Assembly (NCBI RefSeq): GCF_051713825.1
Contig: NZ_JBIOQR010000001.1
Coordinates: forward strand, 930,001 to 994,000
Direction: 5' to 3'
DNA from: Enterococcus_K sp051713825
GTDB taxonomy: Bacteria; Bacillota; Bacilli; Lactobacillales; Enterococcaceae
DNA: 64,000 nucleotides
The notes beneath the pieces were generated by a model. That model had not been told where the DNA came from. It ran no database searches and saw only the letters and a list, made by a program, of their open reading frames with translations. Numbering within the stretch: position 1 is the first letter of the stretch; each line of letters starts with the position of its first letter. The position numbers and the translations under genes are program-made. Of this stretch, positions 41,496 to 50,383 are shown in pieces.

Positions 41496-42600
41496 AAAAA
41501 CATGGAGAAGTTCTCAACTGAAGGAGCGTTTGATTAAGCAGTTAGTGCGCCGATTAGCAATGTATGTGGCTAGTGCGATTATTACTGCAGCAGTTATTTT
41601 TGCGGGAGGTACGTTTCTTTTTAGTTTGTATACTTGGAAGTGGGAAAATCCAATCTACCAGTTAGCCAAGCGAGTCGAGTATCTGTATCCTTGGTTACTG
41701 ATTATTATCATTTTGATTGTTTCTATTGTGGCCTTGGTTCAAACGTGGCTACAAAGTGTTGAGCAGTTAGATGAAGTGTTGGACGCTTCTCGAACGCTCT
41801 ACAAAAATCAAGAGGTTCCCCTTCACTTGTCCAATGAGCTACAAGAGTTTGAAATAGAGTTGAATCAAATCAAGTACGAGATTGATGTCAATCAGCGGAC
41901 AGCCAAAGAGGCGGAACAACGCAAAAATGATTTAATTGTTTATTTGGCTCATGATTTGAAAACCCCTCTTACTTCAGTGATTGGTTATTTGACTCTTTTG
42001 AGAGATGAACAAGAAATGTTTTCTCCTGAATTACGAAAAAAATATTTGCACATTTCACTGGAGAAAGCTGAACGTTTAGAGGAATTAATTAATGAGTTCT
42101 TTGAGATTGCGCGTTTTAATTTATCCAATATTGAACTGAGTCCTACCAAAGTTAATCTGACCATGATGTTTGAACAGCTTAGTTATGAGTTTCTGCCTGT
42201 ACTTTCTGCCAAAAATCTAACCTTAACACGTGAAATTGAAGGAAATACTTTTGCTTCTATTGATGTAGATAAAATGCAACGAGTGTTTGATAATTTGTTG
42301 CAAAATGCTGTCAACTACAGTTACGAAGGCGAAGAAATTGTGGTTCGAGTGAAGAGTGATGAGGCAAAAAAGCAGTTGCTTCTTTCTTTTACGAATCATG
42401 GGCCGATCATCCCGCCTGAAAAACTGACCCGCATTTTTGAACAATTTTTCCGACTGGATACTTCACGCCAAACCAATCGTGGTGGTGCAGGGCTTGGATT
42501 AGCGATTACCAAGCAGATTGTAGAGTTACATGGTGGGCAATTGAAAGCTGAAAGTCACAATGAAATGACGACCTTAACCATTTATTTACCATTTTCGTAG
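41488..42600 (+). CDS. VanS-type sensor histidine kinase
   Basis: A 370-residue membrane kinase. Two membrane helices (about residues 18-42 and 62-84) flank a short external loop. The H-box reads YLAHDLKTPLTSVIGYL (His at about 154), followed by N-box DNLLQNAVNYSY, G1-like NHGPIIPPE and GAGLGLAI. The TTG start at 41488 has GGGGAGTGGG upstream. It resembles VanS proteins that sense cell-wall disturbance. The short external loop offers little room for direct ligand binding; what it senses cannot be read from sequence. Confidence 0.92.
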   Translation: MTKKTWRSSQLKERLIKQLVRRLAMYVASAIITAAVIFAGGTFLFSLYTWKWENPIYQLAKRVEYLYPWLLIIIILIVSIVALVQTWLQSVEQLDEVLDASRTLYKNQEVPLHLSNELQEFEIELNQIKYEIDVNQRTAKEAEQRKNDLIVYLAHDLKTPLTSVIGYLTLLRDEQEMFSPELRKKYLHISLEKAERLEELINEFFEIARFNLSNIELSPTKVNLTMMFEQLSYEFLPVLSAKNLTLTREIEGNTFASIDVDKMQRVFDNLLQNAVNYSYEGEEIVVRVKSDEAKKQLLLSFTNHGPIIPPEKLTRIFEQFFRLDTSRQTNRGGAGLGLAITKQIVELHGGQLKAESHNEMTTLTIYLPFS

Positions 42601-42606
42601 GAAAAT

Positions 42607-42693
42607 TGTAAGAAATTCTTGGCAAAGAAAAGAAAACTGTCCATTTCTTCCTTGGTAAACTTACCAATGCAAGAGCAGGACAGTTTATTTTTT
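42607..42693 (+). promoter_or_regulatory. VanR-box-like site, promoter and hairpin before the VanY-like gene
   Basis: TTGTAAGAAATT (42606-42617) and AAAGAAAAGA, with TAAACT at 42656-42661, repeat the layout seen before the VanR-like gene, including the 49-bp spacing. TTGGTAA (42652-42658) can also pair with TTACCAA. A larger stem (AAACTGTCC 42634-42642 with GGACAGTTT 42678-42686) ends in ATTTTTTTT just before the ribosome binding site, so it may act as terminator for the kinase transcript or as an attenuator. Confidence 0.65.
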
Positions 42694-42707
42694 TGGAGGC
42701 AGGTAGA

Positions 42708-43370
42708 ATGAAAGCAATTATTAAAGGAATCATTGGAATTTTTGCAGTCGGTTTAGTCATCGGAGGCGTTCTCTTTTTTAGAAAGGGGGCTGTTCCTATC
42801 CAAGCAACGGCGCAAGAAAAAGTATCATGGGAACTGATTTTAGTAAATAAAACGCATGAGATTCCAGATAATTACCAGGTGGATTTACAAGAATTAGCTA
42901 ATGAACAAGCGGTCGATAAGCGTATTTATCAATCGTTACAGGAGATGTTTGATGCTGCGAGAGTGCAAGGCGTGAATCCCAAAATTAGTTCAAGCTATCG
43001 AACACATGCGGAACAGATTCAAATTATGGAAGACAAGATTGCAGGGTTTATCCAGCAAGGGTACACATCTGAAAAAGCAAAGGTAGAGGCTGAAAAATGG
43101 GTGGCTATACCGGGAACAAGCGAGCATGAGCTGGGGCTAGCAGTCGATATTAATGCCACAGAGACTTCATCTGACAAAGAGGTATACAACTGGCTAGCTA
43201 AAAATGCTTATCAGTATGGGTTTATTTTGAGGTATCCTTCAAACAAAGTTCAGTTGACTGGGGTAGATTATGAGCCTTGGCACTATCGTTATGTTGGTAA
43301 AAAGGCGGCAAAAGATATCTATCAGTCGGGCGTTTGTTTGGAAGAGTATACGGGTTCAAAAACGAGTTAG
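42708..43370 (+). CDS. VanY-type D-alanyl-D-alanine carboxypeptidase
   Basis: A 220-residue membrane-anchored D,D-carboxypeptidase. An N-terminal hydrophobic helix (about residues 5-27) anchors it outside the cell. The zinc ligands of the VanY/peptidase M15B fold are intact: SSYRTHAEQ, GTSEHELGLAVDI (His and Asp, about 145-157) and EPWHYRYVG (Glu and His, about 192-200). It removes the terminal D-Ala from peptidoglycan precursors. The ATG at 42708 has GGAGG 8 nt upstream. Its promoter resembles that of the vanRS-like pair, so it is the probable target of that system. By itself it would not give high-level vancomycin resistance. Confidence 0.93.
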   Translation: MKAIIKGIIGIFAVGLVIGGVLFFRKGAVPIQATAQEKVSWELILVNKTHEIPDNYQVDLQELANEQAVDKRIYQSLQEMFDAARVQGVNPKISSSYRTHAEQIQIMEDKIAGFIQQGYTSEKAKVEAEKWVAIPGTSEHELGLAVDINATETSSDKEVYNWLAKNAYQYGFILRYPSNKVQLTGVDYEPWHYRYVGKKAAKDIYQSGVCLEEYTGSKTS

Positions 43371-43519
43371 TTGATTGAACAAGGGATTGTGACCAATCAT
43401 AAAATATTTCAAAATAAACATGTTGAGAGGACTCATTGAAGTCTTAGAATAACAATCCGTAGAGCAACCTTTTGAATTTTTGTGTGGCTAAAGCTAAATC
43501 AGTGAAAAACAGGGAAAGT

Positions 43520-43545
43520 ACCTTCTTCGTGAAGGTCTTTTTTTT
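43520..43545 (+). terminator. Terminator downstream of the VanY-like gene
   Basis: ACCTTC-TTCGT-GAAGGT (43520-43536) followed by eight Ts, 150 bp after the stop codon. I see no gene in the rest of the 380-bp gap before murA. Confidence 0.75.
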
Positions 43546-43750
43546 GAGTCAGCTATTGGTCTAGTGATAGAGTCTATGGGGATGTTTTTTGAAAGCCCTT
43601 CGTTTTGAGTCTCTAAAATAGATATTGACTCGTGTTGGTCAGTCTTCGCCAGATTATCTTTTTTCTTCCTCGACAATATGGTAAAATGAGTACTAGTGCA
43701 ATTAGGCACTCTCTAAATTCTTAAACCAAAAAGCATAGGTGAGTAAAATA

Positions 43751-45022
43751 ATGAAAAAAATTAAAATAAATGGTAATCGCCCATTAAAAGGCGAAGTAAC
43801 AATAAGTGGCGCAAAAAACAGTGCAGTGGCGTTGATTCCAGCTGCGATTTTAGCTGATTCTCCGGTTATATTAGAAGGAGTTCCAGATATCCAAGACGTT
43901 CATTCACTCATCGAAATTCTAGAAATTATGGGTGCAAAAATTAAATTTGAGAATAACCAGTTAGAAATTGATCCAAGAGAAGTCGTATCTGTTCCAATGC
44001 CAAGTGGCAAAATCAATAGTTTACGAGCTTCTTATTATTTTATGGGGTCTTTATTAGGTAAGTTTGGTGAGGCCGTAGTGGGACTTCCAGGAGGTTGTTA
44101 TCTAGGTCCTCGTCCAATTGATTTACATATCAAAGGGTTTGAAGCGTTGGGGGCAACAGTCAACAACGAACATGGCGCAATGTATTTACGAACAGAGAAC
44201 GGCCCGTTAAAAGCAACGCGTATCTTTATGGATATGGTGTCGATTGGGGCAACGATTAACGTGATGTTAGCGGCCGTTAAAGCAGAAGGAAAAACGATTA
44301 TCGAAAATGCCGCGAGAGAGCCGGAAATTATCGATGTAGCAACCCTTTTAAATAACATGGGTGCGAATATCCGTGGCGCAGGAACGGATATTATTCGTAT
44401 TGAAGGGGTCACCGAATTACATGGGTGCCGTCATTCGATTATTCCTGACAGAATTGAAGCGGGGACTTATTTAGCAATGGCCGCAGCAGTCGGTGAGGGA
44501 ATCGTTGTAAGAAATGTTATTTTTGAACATTTAGAAAGCTTCATTGCCAAATTACAAGAAATTGGCGTGCAAATGAACATCGGAGAAGACGCAATTGAAG
44601 TCTTACCTTCACATGATTTAAAAGCCGTTCAGGTGATGACTTATCCTTATCCTGGGTTTGCAACGGATCTTCAACAACCTCTAACACCTTTACTTCTTAA
44701 AGCAAAAGGAACAGCTGAAATAACTGACACTATCTACTCAAAACGTGTAAATCATATCCCTGAGCTGGCTCGTATGGGGGCCGATGCAACAGTCGAAGGC
44801 AACCTAATTGTTTTGAATGGTCCCAATAAATTACATGGGGCAGAAGTTGTGGCCTCTGATTTACGGGCGGGTGCTTGTTTGGTCATTGCTGGATTAATGG
44901 CAGAAGGCACCACGACCATTTATAATGTGGAGTACATTCTTCGCGGTTATGATCATATTATTGAAAAGTTAACTGCTTTAGGAGCAGATATTGAAATGAT
45001 CGAAGAGGAGGCGGAAAAATGA
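43751..45022 (+). CDS. murA2: UDP-N-acetylglucosamine 1-carboxyvinyltransferase (MurA2/MurZ)
   Basis: A 423-residue MurA, the first committed enzyme of peptidoglycan synthesis, adding enolpyruvate from PEP to UDP-GlcNAc; it is the target of fosfomycin. The catalytic Cys lies in LPGGCYLGPRPIDLHIKG (about residue 117), and SGAKNSAVALIPA near the N-terminus is typical. Firmicutes carry two paralogues; the position before rho and rpmE2 matches murZ/murAB. The ATG at 43751 follows AGGTGAG; the GTG at 43739 lies inside that ribosome binding site. It overlaps rho by 4 bp. Confidence 0.95.
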   Translation: MKKIKINGNRPLKGEVTISGAKNSAVALIPAAILADSPVILEGVPDIQDVHSLIEILEIMGAKIKFENNQLEIDPREVVSVPMPSGKINSLRASYYFMGSLLGKFGEAVVGLPGGCYLGPRPIDLHIKGFEALGATVNNEHGAMYLRTENGPLKATRIFMDMVSIGATINVMLAAVKAEGKTIIENAAREPEIIDVATLLNNMGANIRGAGTDIIRIEGVTELHGCRHSIIPDRIEAGTYLAMAAAVGEGIVVRNVIFEHLESFIAKLQEIGVQMNIGEDAIEVLPSHDLKAVQVMTYPYPGFATDLQQPLTPLLLKAKGTAEITDTIYSKRVNHIPELARMGADATVEGNLIVLNGPNKLHGAEVVASDLRAGACLVIAGLMAEGTTTIYNVEYILRGYDHIIEKLTALGADIEMIEEEAEK

Positions 45023-46314
45023 GCGATTATTTAACAATGGCGGAGCTCGAGAATAAGACTCTAAAAGAAATCTATACTTACGCAAAAGATTTTAAGATTC
45101 CTTATTACAGCCAAATGAATAAGAAAGAATTGTCTCTGTCTGTCATTCGTGCGCAGGCTGAGAAACAAGGTTTCTTCTATATGGAAGGAATCTTGGATAT
45201 CGTCGGTCAAGAAGGCTACGGCTTTTTACGCCCGATTAACTATGGTCCGAGTGTTGAAGACATCTACATTTCATCTTCTCAAATCCGTAGATTCAGTCTA
45301 CGAAACGGAGACAAAGTGGCGGGGAAAGCTCGTCCACCAAAAGAGTCAGAACGTTATTATGGCTTGATGCATGTCGAAAGTGTCAACGGAAAAGATCCCG
45401 AGGAAGCAAAAGAACGTCCTCATTTTCCAGCATTAACTCCTCTTTATCCAGATAAACAAATCAAACTTGAAACCACACCAGGCCGTTTGGCAACACGCAT
45501 GATTGATATTTTTTCACCCGTTGGCTTTGGTCAACGTGGATTGATTGTGGCCCCACCAAAAGCCGGGAAAACAAGCGTCCTAAAGGAAATCGCTAACGGC
45601 ATTACAGATAACCATCCTGAAGTGGAACTCATCTTACTCTTGATTGATGAGCGTCCTGAAGAAGTGACGGATCTCGAAAGAAGTGTCAAAGGAGATGTGG
45701 TCTCTTCAACCTTTGATCAACAGCCACAAAACCATACACGCGTTGCTGAACTTGTATTGGAGCGTGCGATGCGCTTAGTAGAAGATAAACGTGATGTCGT
45801 TATTTTAATGGATAGTATCACTCGTTTGGCGAGAGCTTACAACTTAGTTATCCCACCGAGTGGCCGGACATTGAGTGGCGGGATTGACCCAGCGGCTTTG
45901 TATAAACCTAAGAAATTTTTTGGTGCAGCAAGAAACATCGAAGAAGGCGGAAGTCTGACGATTTTGGCAACAGCCTTAGTGGATACAGGCAGTCGAATGG
46001 ATGATATCATTTACGAAGAATTCAAAGGAACTGGGAACATGGAGCTGCATTTATCGCGTGATTTAGCAGAGCGTCGAATCTTCCCGGCGATTGATATTAA
46101 GAAATCAGGTACACGTAAAGAAGAATTGTTGATTGCGCCTGATAAGTTAGAAGACTTGTGGAAGCTTAGAAACAATATGACCGGCGACTCACTAGTTTAT
46201 ACAGAACAGCTGATTCAATTCTTGAAAAAGACCAAAACAAATAATGACTTTTTTGAGGCTTTCCAAGATGTTTCATTTGGCAATCGGACACCGAAAAGAA
46301 ATCCAAAAAGATAA
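45019..46314 (+). CDS. rho: Transcription termination factor Rho
   Basis: A 431-residue RNA-dependent ATPase/translocase that ends transcription of untranslated RNA. The N-terminal Rho_N region (about 5-50) and cold-shock-like RNA-binding domain (about 55-130, GILDIVGQEGYGFLRP) are followed by the ATPase core: Walker A PPKAGKTS (about 178-185), Walker B VVILMDSITRLARAYN, and the Q- and R-loop region. There is no long insertion as in actinobacteria. Its ATG overlaps the murA2 stop. rpmE2 follows after about 100 bp, as in Bacillus and Enterococcus. Confidence 0.98.
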   Translation: MSDYLTMAELENKTLKEIYTYAKDFKIPYYSQMNKKELSLSVIRAQAEKQGFFYMEGILDIVGQEGYGFLRPINYGPSVEDIYISSSQIRRFSLRNGDKVAGKARPPKESERYYGLMHVESVNGKDPEEAKERPHFPALTPLYPDKQIKLETTPGRLATRMIDIFSPVGFGQRGLIVAPPKAGKTSVLKEIANGITDNHPEVELILLLIDERPEEVTDLERSVKGDVVSSTFDQQPQNHTRVAELVLERAMRLVEDKRDVVILMDSITRLARAYNLVIPPSGRTLSGGIDPAALYKPKKFFGAARNIEEGGSLTILATALVDTGSRMDDIIYEEFKGTGNMELHLSRDLAERRIFPAIDIKKSGTRKEELLIAPDKLEDLWKLRNNMTGDSLVYTEQLIQFLKKTKTNNDFFEAFQDVSFGNRTPKRNPKR

Positions 46315-46412
46315 TTGCATATTGACTCAAATCATGGTACGATATTACTGTTGTAAATCGACAAATCAACTCTGACTCAGCAAATGAATCAGGGCAAAGG
46401 AGCGAACGAAAG

Positions 46413-46676
46413 ATGAAACAAAATATCCATCCAGAATATCATCCAGTAGTATTTATGGACTCAACAACTGGTTTCAAATTCTTGTCAGGTTCTACAAAAT
46501 CTTCACAAGAAACAGTTGAATGGGAAGACGGAAACACTTACCCAGTGATCCGTGTCGAAGTAACTTCTGACTCTCATCCATTCTACACTGGACGTCAAAA
46601 ATTCACACAAGCAGATGGACGTGTGGATCGTTTCAACAAAAAATACGGTATCAAAGACACAAACGCTGCAGAATAA
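46413..46676 (+). CDS. rpmE2: 50S ribosomal protein L31, type B
   Basis: An 87-residue bL31 of the zinc-independent (C-minus) type: MKQNIHPEYHPVVFMDSTTG at the N-terminus, with no CxxC motif, and SHPFYTGRQKFTQADGRVDRF in the second half. Type B forms replace the zinc-containing version or are the only form in lactic acid bacteria. AAGGAGCG precedes the ATG. A terminator follows. Confidence 0.97.
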   Translation: MKQNIHPEYHPVVFMDSTTGFKFLSGSTKSSQETVEWEDGNTYPVIRVEVTSDSHPFYTGRQKFTQADGRVDRFNKKYGIKDTNAAE

Positions 46677-46692
46677 ACAAAACATTGTTATA

Positions 46693-46869
46693 TCAACGTT
46701 TGGCAGACTCCATTACAGATGGAGTCTGCTTTTTTGTCGTTTTGACTATACCAATTGATTCTTGATATTCTTTGGAATCACCCATGAAGTCCGCAAAACG
46801 ATTGGCAGTTTCTTTGGTTGGTTTCTTACTTACATGGGCATAGATATCCATTGTTGTTTTAAAAACAGC
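46693..46869 (-). pseudogene. C-terminal remnant of a tyrosine integrase
   Basis: On the minus strand, a 58-codon frame reads AVFKTTMDIYAHVSKKPTKE and TANRFADFMG. This is the end of a phage/ICE-type tyrosine recombinase: the KTTMDIYAHV segment holds the catalytic Tyr, and the ETANRFADFM tail is typical of Firmicute phage integrases. Everything upstream (Arg-His-Arg part) is missing; the frame is cut by a stop at 46870-46872. It lies directly downstream of rpmE2, which may mark an old integration site. Too short to be active. Confidence 0.75.
46703..46735 (+). terminator. Terminator of rpmE2
   Basis: An 11-bp perfect stem (46703-46713 with 46719-46729) followed by six Ts. It overlaps the end of the integrase remnant on the other strand. 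Confidence 0.9.
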
Positions 46870-47203
46870 TTATAATCGATTGTGGAATCTGGCAAAAACA
46901 GATAAAGAAGGGGCAACTTTAACTAAAAATATCGGTCCTGCTTTGGTGAGTTATGCGAAAGAAAAAGGAGTAACTTTAAAACAGACAACGACACAATCCC
47001 CAAGCTTTTCATTAATCCAAACAGCTATTGCACAGAGCTATCCAGTGGCGTTATCTGTAATCTACAATAAAAAAGACGGAGGTGTTTCAGGGCATACAGT
47101 CTTTGTGCAAGGGGCTATGACAGGTAAGCGCGGAAAGACAACAAATAATTTCATTGCCTTAGCAAATGGCTGGACTGCTTCTGCAACATATATGAATTAT
47201 TGA
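46856..47203 (+). pseudogene. C-terminal remnant of a C39-like peptidase-domain protein
   Basis: A plus-strand frame without a usable start reads LKTAYNRLWNLAKTDKEGAT and ends with GHTVFVQGAM and ANGWTASATYMNY. The pattern, with a catalytic-type His in SGHTVFVQG, resembles the second half of C39-like (papain-fold) domain proteins. The nucleophile Cys half is missing because the frame runs into the integrase remnant, whose arms overlap it at 46856-46869. It is evidence for deletion or recombination at this junction. Identification by eye is tentative. Confidence 0.5.
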
Positions 47204-47435
47204 ACGATTCCCTCGACGTTAAGATCTTATGAAGTTGTAATCTGGAAAGGGAAAAAACTGTTTTATTAGAATGTGAGTACAAGAAAGGTGAATTTAAAAT
47301 AATTTGCATACTATCATTATGATTGTTCTTGTCTATTTCATTTGAATTACACATCGGCAAATAAAGTGGTACGAAATGACCAATTTTTTGTAAAATAATT
47401 AAGTTGCTTATATGTTATAAGTAAGAAGCAAAATA

Positions 47436-47476
47436 AAAAAATCCTTGCCAAATGTTAATCTGACAAGGGATTTTTC
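47436..47476 (+). terminator. Terminator-like hairpin
   Basis: AAAAAATCCTTGCCA pairs with TGACAAGGGATTTTT with one mismatch, loop near 47451-47460. It lies between the peptidase and ABC remnants; the flanking 47204-47435 shows no gene. Confidence 0.7.
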
Positions 47477-47907
47477 AAATTAATGGCGTTGATATTAGCA
47501 ATATATCAAGGGAATCTTTGAGGAACAAAATAGGTATAGTTTCTCAAAAGATATATCTATTTAAAGGATCGATAGAAGAAAATATAAAGTATGGTGTAGA
47601 AGATGTTTCAGATTTTGAGGTTGAGCGAGTAATAGATATGTTAAGCTTAGAACAATTATTTGCAAGTTTACCTAATAGGAAAAATACTTTGGTAGAAGAA
47701 AATGGATTGAATTTATCAGGCGGACAAATTCAAAGGATTGTCATAGCTCGAGCCTTCTTGAAGAAACCTGAGATATTTCTTTTTGATGAAGCGACTGCGC
47801 ACATTGATTATGAGAGTAAAATAGAATTGGAGAAAATTATTTTGACACATTTGAAAGAGAAAATATGTATATTTATTACACATGAAATGAGTTTAATCAC
47901 ATTGTGA
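47476..47907 (+). pseudogene. C-terminal fragment of an ABC exporter ATPase domain
   Basis: The frame opens mid-domain with QINGVDISNISRESLRNKIG and continues with the Q-loop (VSQKIYLFKGSIEENI), signature LSGGQIQR, Walker B FLFDEATAHID and switch His ITHEMS. Walker A and the membrane part are absent, so it is the tail of a bacteriocin- or lantibiotic-type exporter. It starts just after a terminator hairpin and stops early after the H-loop. A TTG at 47518 allows a 129-residue ORF, but without a P-loop it cannot be a working ATPase. Confidence 0.85.
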
Positions 47908-48039
47908 ATAAAGAATATCATTTATGAATATACATTAAATAAAAAACTAGCGCTTCTAGGATTAAAGATGGTTCATTTGTTACAATATAATCAAGTTAAT
48001 TAAGTACGTAATCCTAATTTTCAAGAAGTATAAAACCAA

Positions 48040-48253
48040 AAAAAGCTTTCTTCACTTCTAATCAATTGCTGGGTCTTGATGGAGGCATATTCAATTTATG
48101 TGGGGCTTTATCATCAATTGTTATTCCAATTTTCATCGGCTTTTTGAGTCGCTGGGGGATTTTTCTTATGCGTTACTATTTGTGGCCATCATTGTGTTCA
48201 TCGATGCTTGCTTTTATATTTTTGTAGTAGGAAACTTAGAGAAAGAAGACTAG
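48040..48253 (+). pseudogene. C-terminal fragment of an MFS transporter, frameshifted
   Basis: Frame one reads AFFTSNQLLGLDGGIFNLCG and SSIVIPIFIGFLSR, and after a shift near 48156 another frame reads GDFSYALLFVAIIVFIDACF and YIFVVGNLEKED before TAG at 48251-48253. Together they match the last two membrane helices of an anion:cation-symporter-type MFS transporter (GGIFN..GNLSGIVTP..IG pattern). The rest is gone. Its last codons and 3' flank recur at 53001-53066 on the far side of the regulator and ABC genes. Confidence 0.7.
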
Positions 48254-48268
48254 AGAATCAGGATTTAC
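48242..48268. repeat. Direct repeat copy 1 flanking the LytTR/ABC block
   Basis: AAAGAAGACTAGAGAATCA followed by GGATTTA. Copy 2 (53029-53066) has AAAGAAGATTAGAGAATCA, nine extra bases, then GGATTTA. Both copies contain the end of an MFS-like reading frame (KED and stop). Confidence 0.8.
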
Positions 48269-48305
48269 TTTACTAGATGGCTAAGCTCATTGTACAATTT
48301 GCTTT

Positions 48306-49040
48306 TTAAGATCCGTCAATTAAATATATTGCTTTCTTTACTTTTCTTCGAGAGATTAAGCAAGTATGATTATTTTCGAAAGCAACAATATTCTCGGAAC
48401 GATTGATAGATTCTACATTTGATAGGTTAATAACAAATGACCTGTGGCATTTAAAGAAACGAGAATCAAGCTGTTCGATTTCATCTAGGGTCGCATAAAA
48501 TTCAATAATTTTTGTTTTTCCAATGAGTCGTATTTTATGTGAGATACTACTGGTTTCAAAATAAAGAATATTTGAAAAAGGAATTTGAAAATGACTATGT
48601 TTATTTTCGAAAATGAAAGCTTCGTCAGAAACTAATTGATTTCCTGGGTTAAATAACAAAGCCATACATTCCGTTACCTGACTTTTAATTACAATTTCAT
48701 CGTTTTCTTTATTAATAAAATCTAACGCTGAAACTTTATACTTATAGGTATGTGGTGCAAACTCAAAATGAGTGGTCACAAAAACTATCATACCATAGGG
48801 ATCGAACTTGCGAATGTCCTGTGCTACTTCCAATCCATTCTTTTTTTCATTTTTTATCTCAATGTCGAGAAAATAAATACTCTTTCCCTGTGCTTTTTCT
48901 GCTTTTTTAAGTAATCGTTGAGGTTGGGCAGTTGTGCTAATTAAGCGAGGAAACCATTTATATTCAGAAAGAATTTCCTTAATCAATTGCTCTAATCGTT
49001 GCTGTTGCATCAAGTCATCTTCTAAAATAAAAATATTCAT
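48306..49040 (-). CDS. LytTR-family response regulator (AgrA/FsrA-like)
   Basis: A 244-residue regulator. The N-terminal receiver has EDD (7-9), the phosphorylated Asp in IYFLDIEIKN (about 56) and Lys in the VSALDFINKEND segment (about 105). The C-terminal LytTR domain (about 140-244) includes ILYFETSSISHKI, FYATLDEIEQL, FFKCHRSFVINLSNV and VAFENNHTCLISRRK, typical of AgrA, FsrA and PlnC/D. Such regulators bind pairs of short direct repeats at quorum-controlled promoters. Its ATG overlaps the kinase stop by 4 bp. The probable target is the divergent ABC-2 operon. Confidence 0.93.
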   Translation of the reverse strand: MNIFILEDDLMQQQRLEQLIKEILSEYKWFPRLISTTAQPQRLLKKAEKAQGKSIYFLDIEIKNEKKNGLEVAQDIRKFDPYGMIVFVTTHFEFAPHTYKYKVSALDFINKENDEIVIKSQVTECMALLFNPGNQLVSDEAFIFENKHSHFQIPFSNILYFETSSISHKIRLIGKTKIIEFYATLDEIEQLDSRFFKCHRSFVINLSNVESINRSENIVAFENNHTCLISRRKVKKAIYLIDGS

Positions 49041-50383
49041 AACTCGTTTTCTCCCTTTATAGTTATCAATTGTCGAAACATATCATCTAGGTATTCTGTT
49101 TCTAGTGAAAGATAGTTATAGCGATTGAAAATATTTTTGAGTGTATATAAGCCGATTCCCCGATTTTTTCCTTTTGTTGAAACCCCCCACTCATAAATTT
49201 TGGAAAGATTTATCTGTTTACTAGAACAAGAATTTTCGATGATGATTGTTTGTTCATCTTCTTCATTATTCACCAAAAAAACAATGGAGATAGATGGATT
49301 TGATGTCTGGATAGCGGCTTCGATTGCATTATCCAATAAAATTGATAAGATTCGAATATAGTCAAATATGTCTAAGCTTGTTTTAGTAATAGGATTAGTG
49401 ATTTCAAGAGAAACCTGGATGTTTTCTTGTAGTGCTTTAATTATTTTTGCCGAAATAATTCCTTTGATTGGAAGGAGTTTCAGATTGCTCAAAGCAGTGA
49501 GATTATATTTATCATCTTGTAATTCAATTTGTTCATTCGCTAAAATTGTTTCATAAGATTCCTTGATTATGTCTATATCACCTGTTTTAATACTCTCTTT
49601 GAAGCTAATCAACATATTATGGTAATCATGTCGAAAGCTACGAATGTCATTATATAAGTTCTCGATTTGTTCAACATGATTAGTTAAATCTGTTATTTGC
49701 TCATCTTTGAGTTGCTGAATTTGTTGACTGTAGAGCTCTTTAGTTTTGACTCTTAGATAACTTAACAAGACAAAAATTGTCCCCACAAAAATAATAATTA
49801 AATAATTACGCAAGGGATTGATATCTGAATTTAAGAAATAATTTTCGAACCAAAGATTGGAAATGTAAATAATACTACAAAGACTTAATATTGAATTAAT
49901 CGCTGTAAAAAATATAGTATTATTTAAATCTCTGTTCTTTCTTAGAAAGTCGATATTCGGTTTTAATAATTTTAATAAAATATAATTAGCAAGCACAGGA
50001 AATATTGGTGCAATTAAATTTAACAATAACGTACTCAGGTTAATTTCGTTTTTTAATCCTAATAAGAATGACACGGAATTAAGGAATATGTATCCAAGAA
50101 ATGACGTGACAAGAAGGGTATAAATACTGTAAAACCATAGTAGATTTTTGTTGTCTTCTCTATTTTTTCTATAGCCATGAAAAAATAGAGAAAGAAAAAT
50201 GAATACCGATCCAAGTAAATTGAATAGCATTGTGACAGCATTAAAAAAGGTAATGAGAATAAAAAGTTCCAAGTAGGATAGCTTATCTTTACTTATACTT
50301 TGGTAAATAATGCTATATGCAATTGATTGACTTGTGTGAATTAAAAAAATTAGGAACCCAACTAACATTTTTTTTGCATCCAT
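49037..50383 (-). CDS. GHKL-type sensor kinase (AgrC/FsrC-like)
   Basis: A 448-residue peptide-pheromone-type kinase. Six or seven hydrophobic helices fill residues 5-215, a coiled linker follows (LYSQQIQQLKDEQ), the H-box is FRHDYHNMLISFK (about 255), and the GHKL ATPase has LLDNAIEAA and KGKNRGIGLYTL. The size is nearly that of FsrC (447). The ATG at 50383 has no ribosome binding site; the reading frame of a 52-codon ORF upstream overlaps the first 7 codons, so translation may be coupled to it. No AgrB/FsrB processing protease is present in the window. Confidence 0.93.
   Translation of the reverse strand: MDAKKMLVGFLIFLIHTSQSIAYSIIYQSISKDKLSYLELFILITFFNAVTMLFNLLGSVFIFLSLFFHGYRKNREDNKNLLWFYSIYTLLVTSFLGYIFLNSVSFLLGLKNEINLSTLLLNLIAPIFPVLANYILLKLLKPNIDFLRKNRDLNNTIFFTAINSILSLCSIIYISNLWFENYFLNSDINPLRNYLIIIFVGTIFVLLSYLRVKTKELYSQQIQQLKDEQITDLTNHVEQIENLYNDIRSFRHDYHNMLISFKESIKTGDIDIIKESYETILANEQIELQDDKYNLTALSNLKLLPIKGIISAKIIKALQENIQVSLEITNPITKTSLDIFDYIRILSILLDNAIEAAIQTSNPSISIVFLVNNEEDEQTIIIENSCSSKQINLSKIYEWGVSTKGKNRGIGLYTLKNIFNRYNYLSLETEYLDDMFRQLITIKGENEL

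Noticed and set aside
40791..43370. Acquired vancomycin-resistance operon
   Set aside because: Only VanR-, VanS- and VanY-like genes are present; there is no vanH, D-Ala-D-Lac or D-Ala-D-Ser ligase, or vanX, so resistance cannot be claimed.
47518..47907. Functional ABC ATPase gene of 129 residues
   Set aside because: The Walker A motif and the whole membrane domain are missing and the frame opens mid-domain, so it is listed as a remnant.
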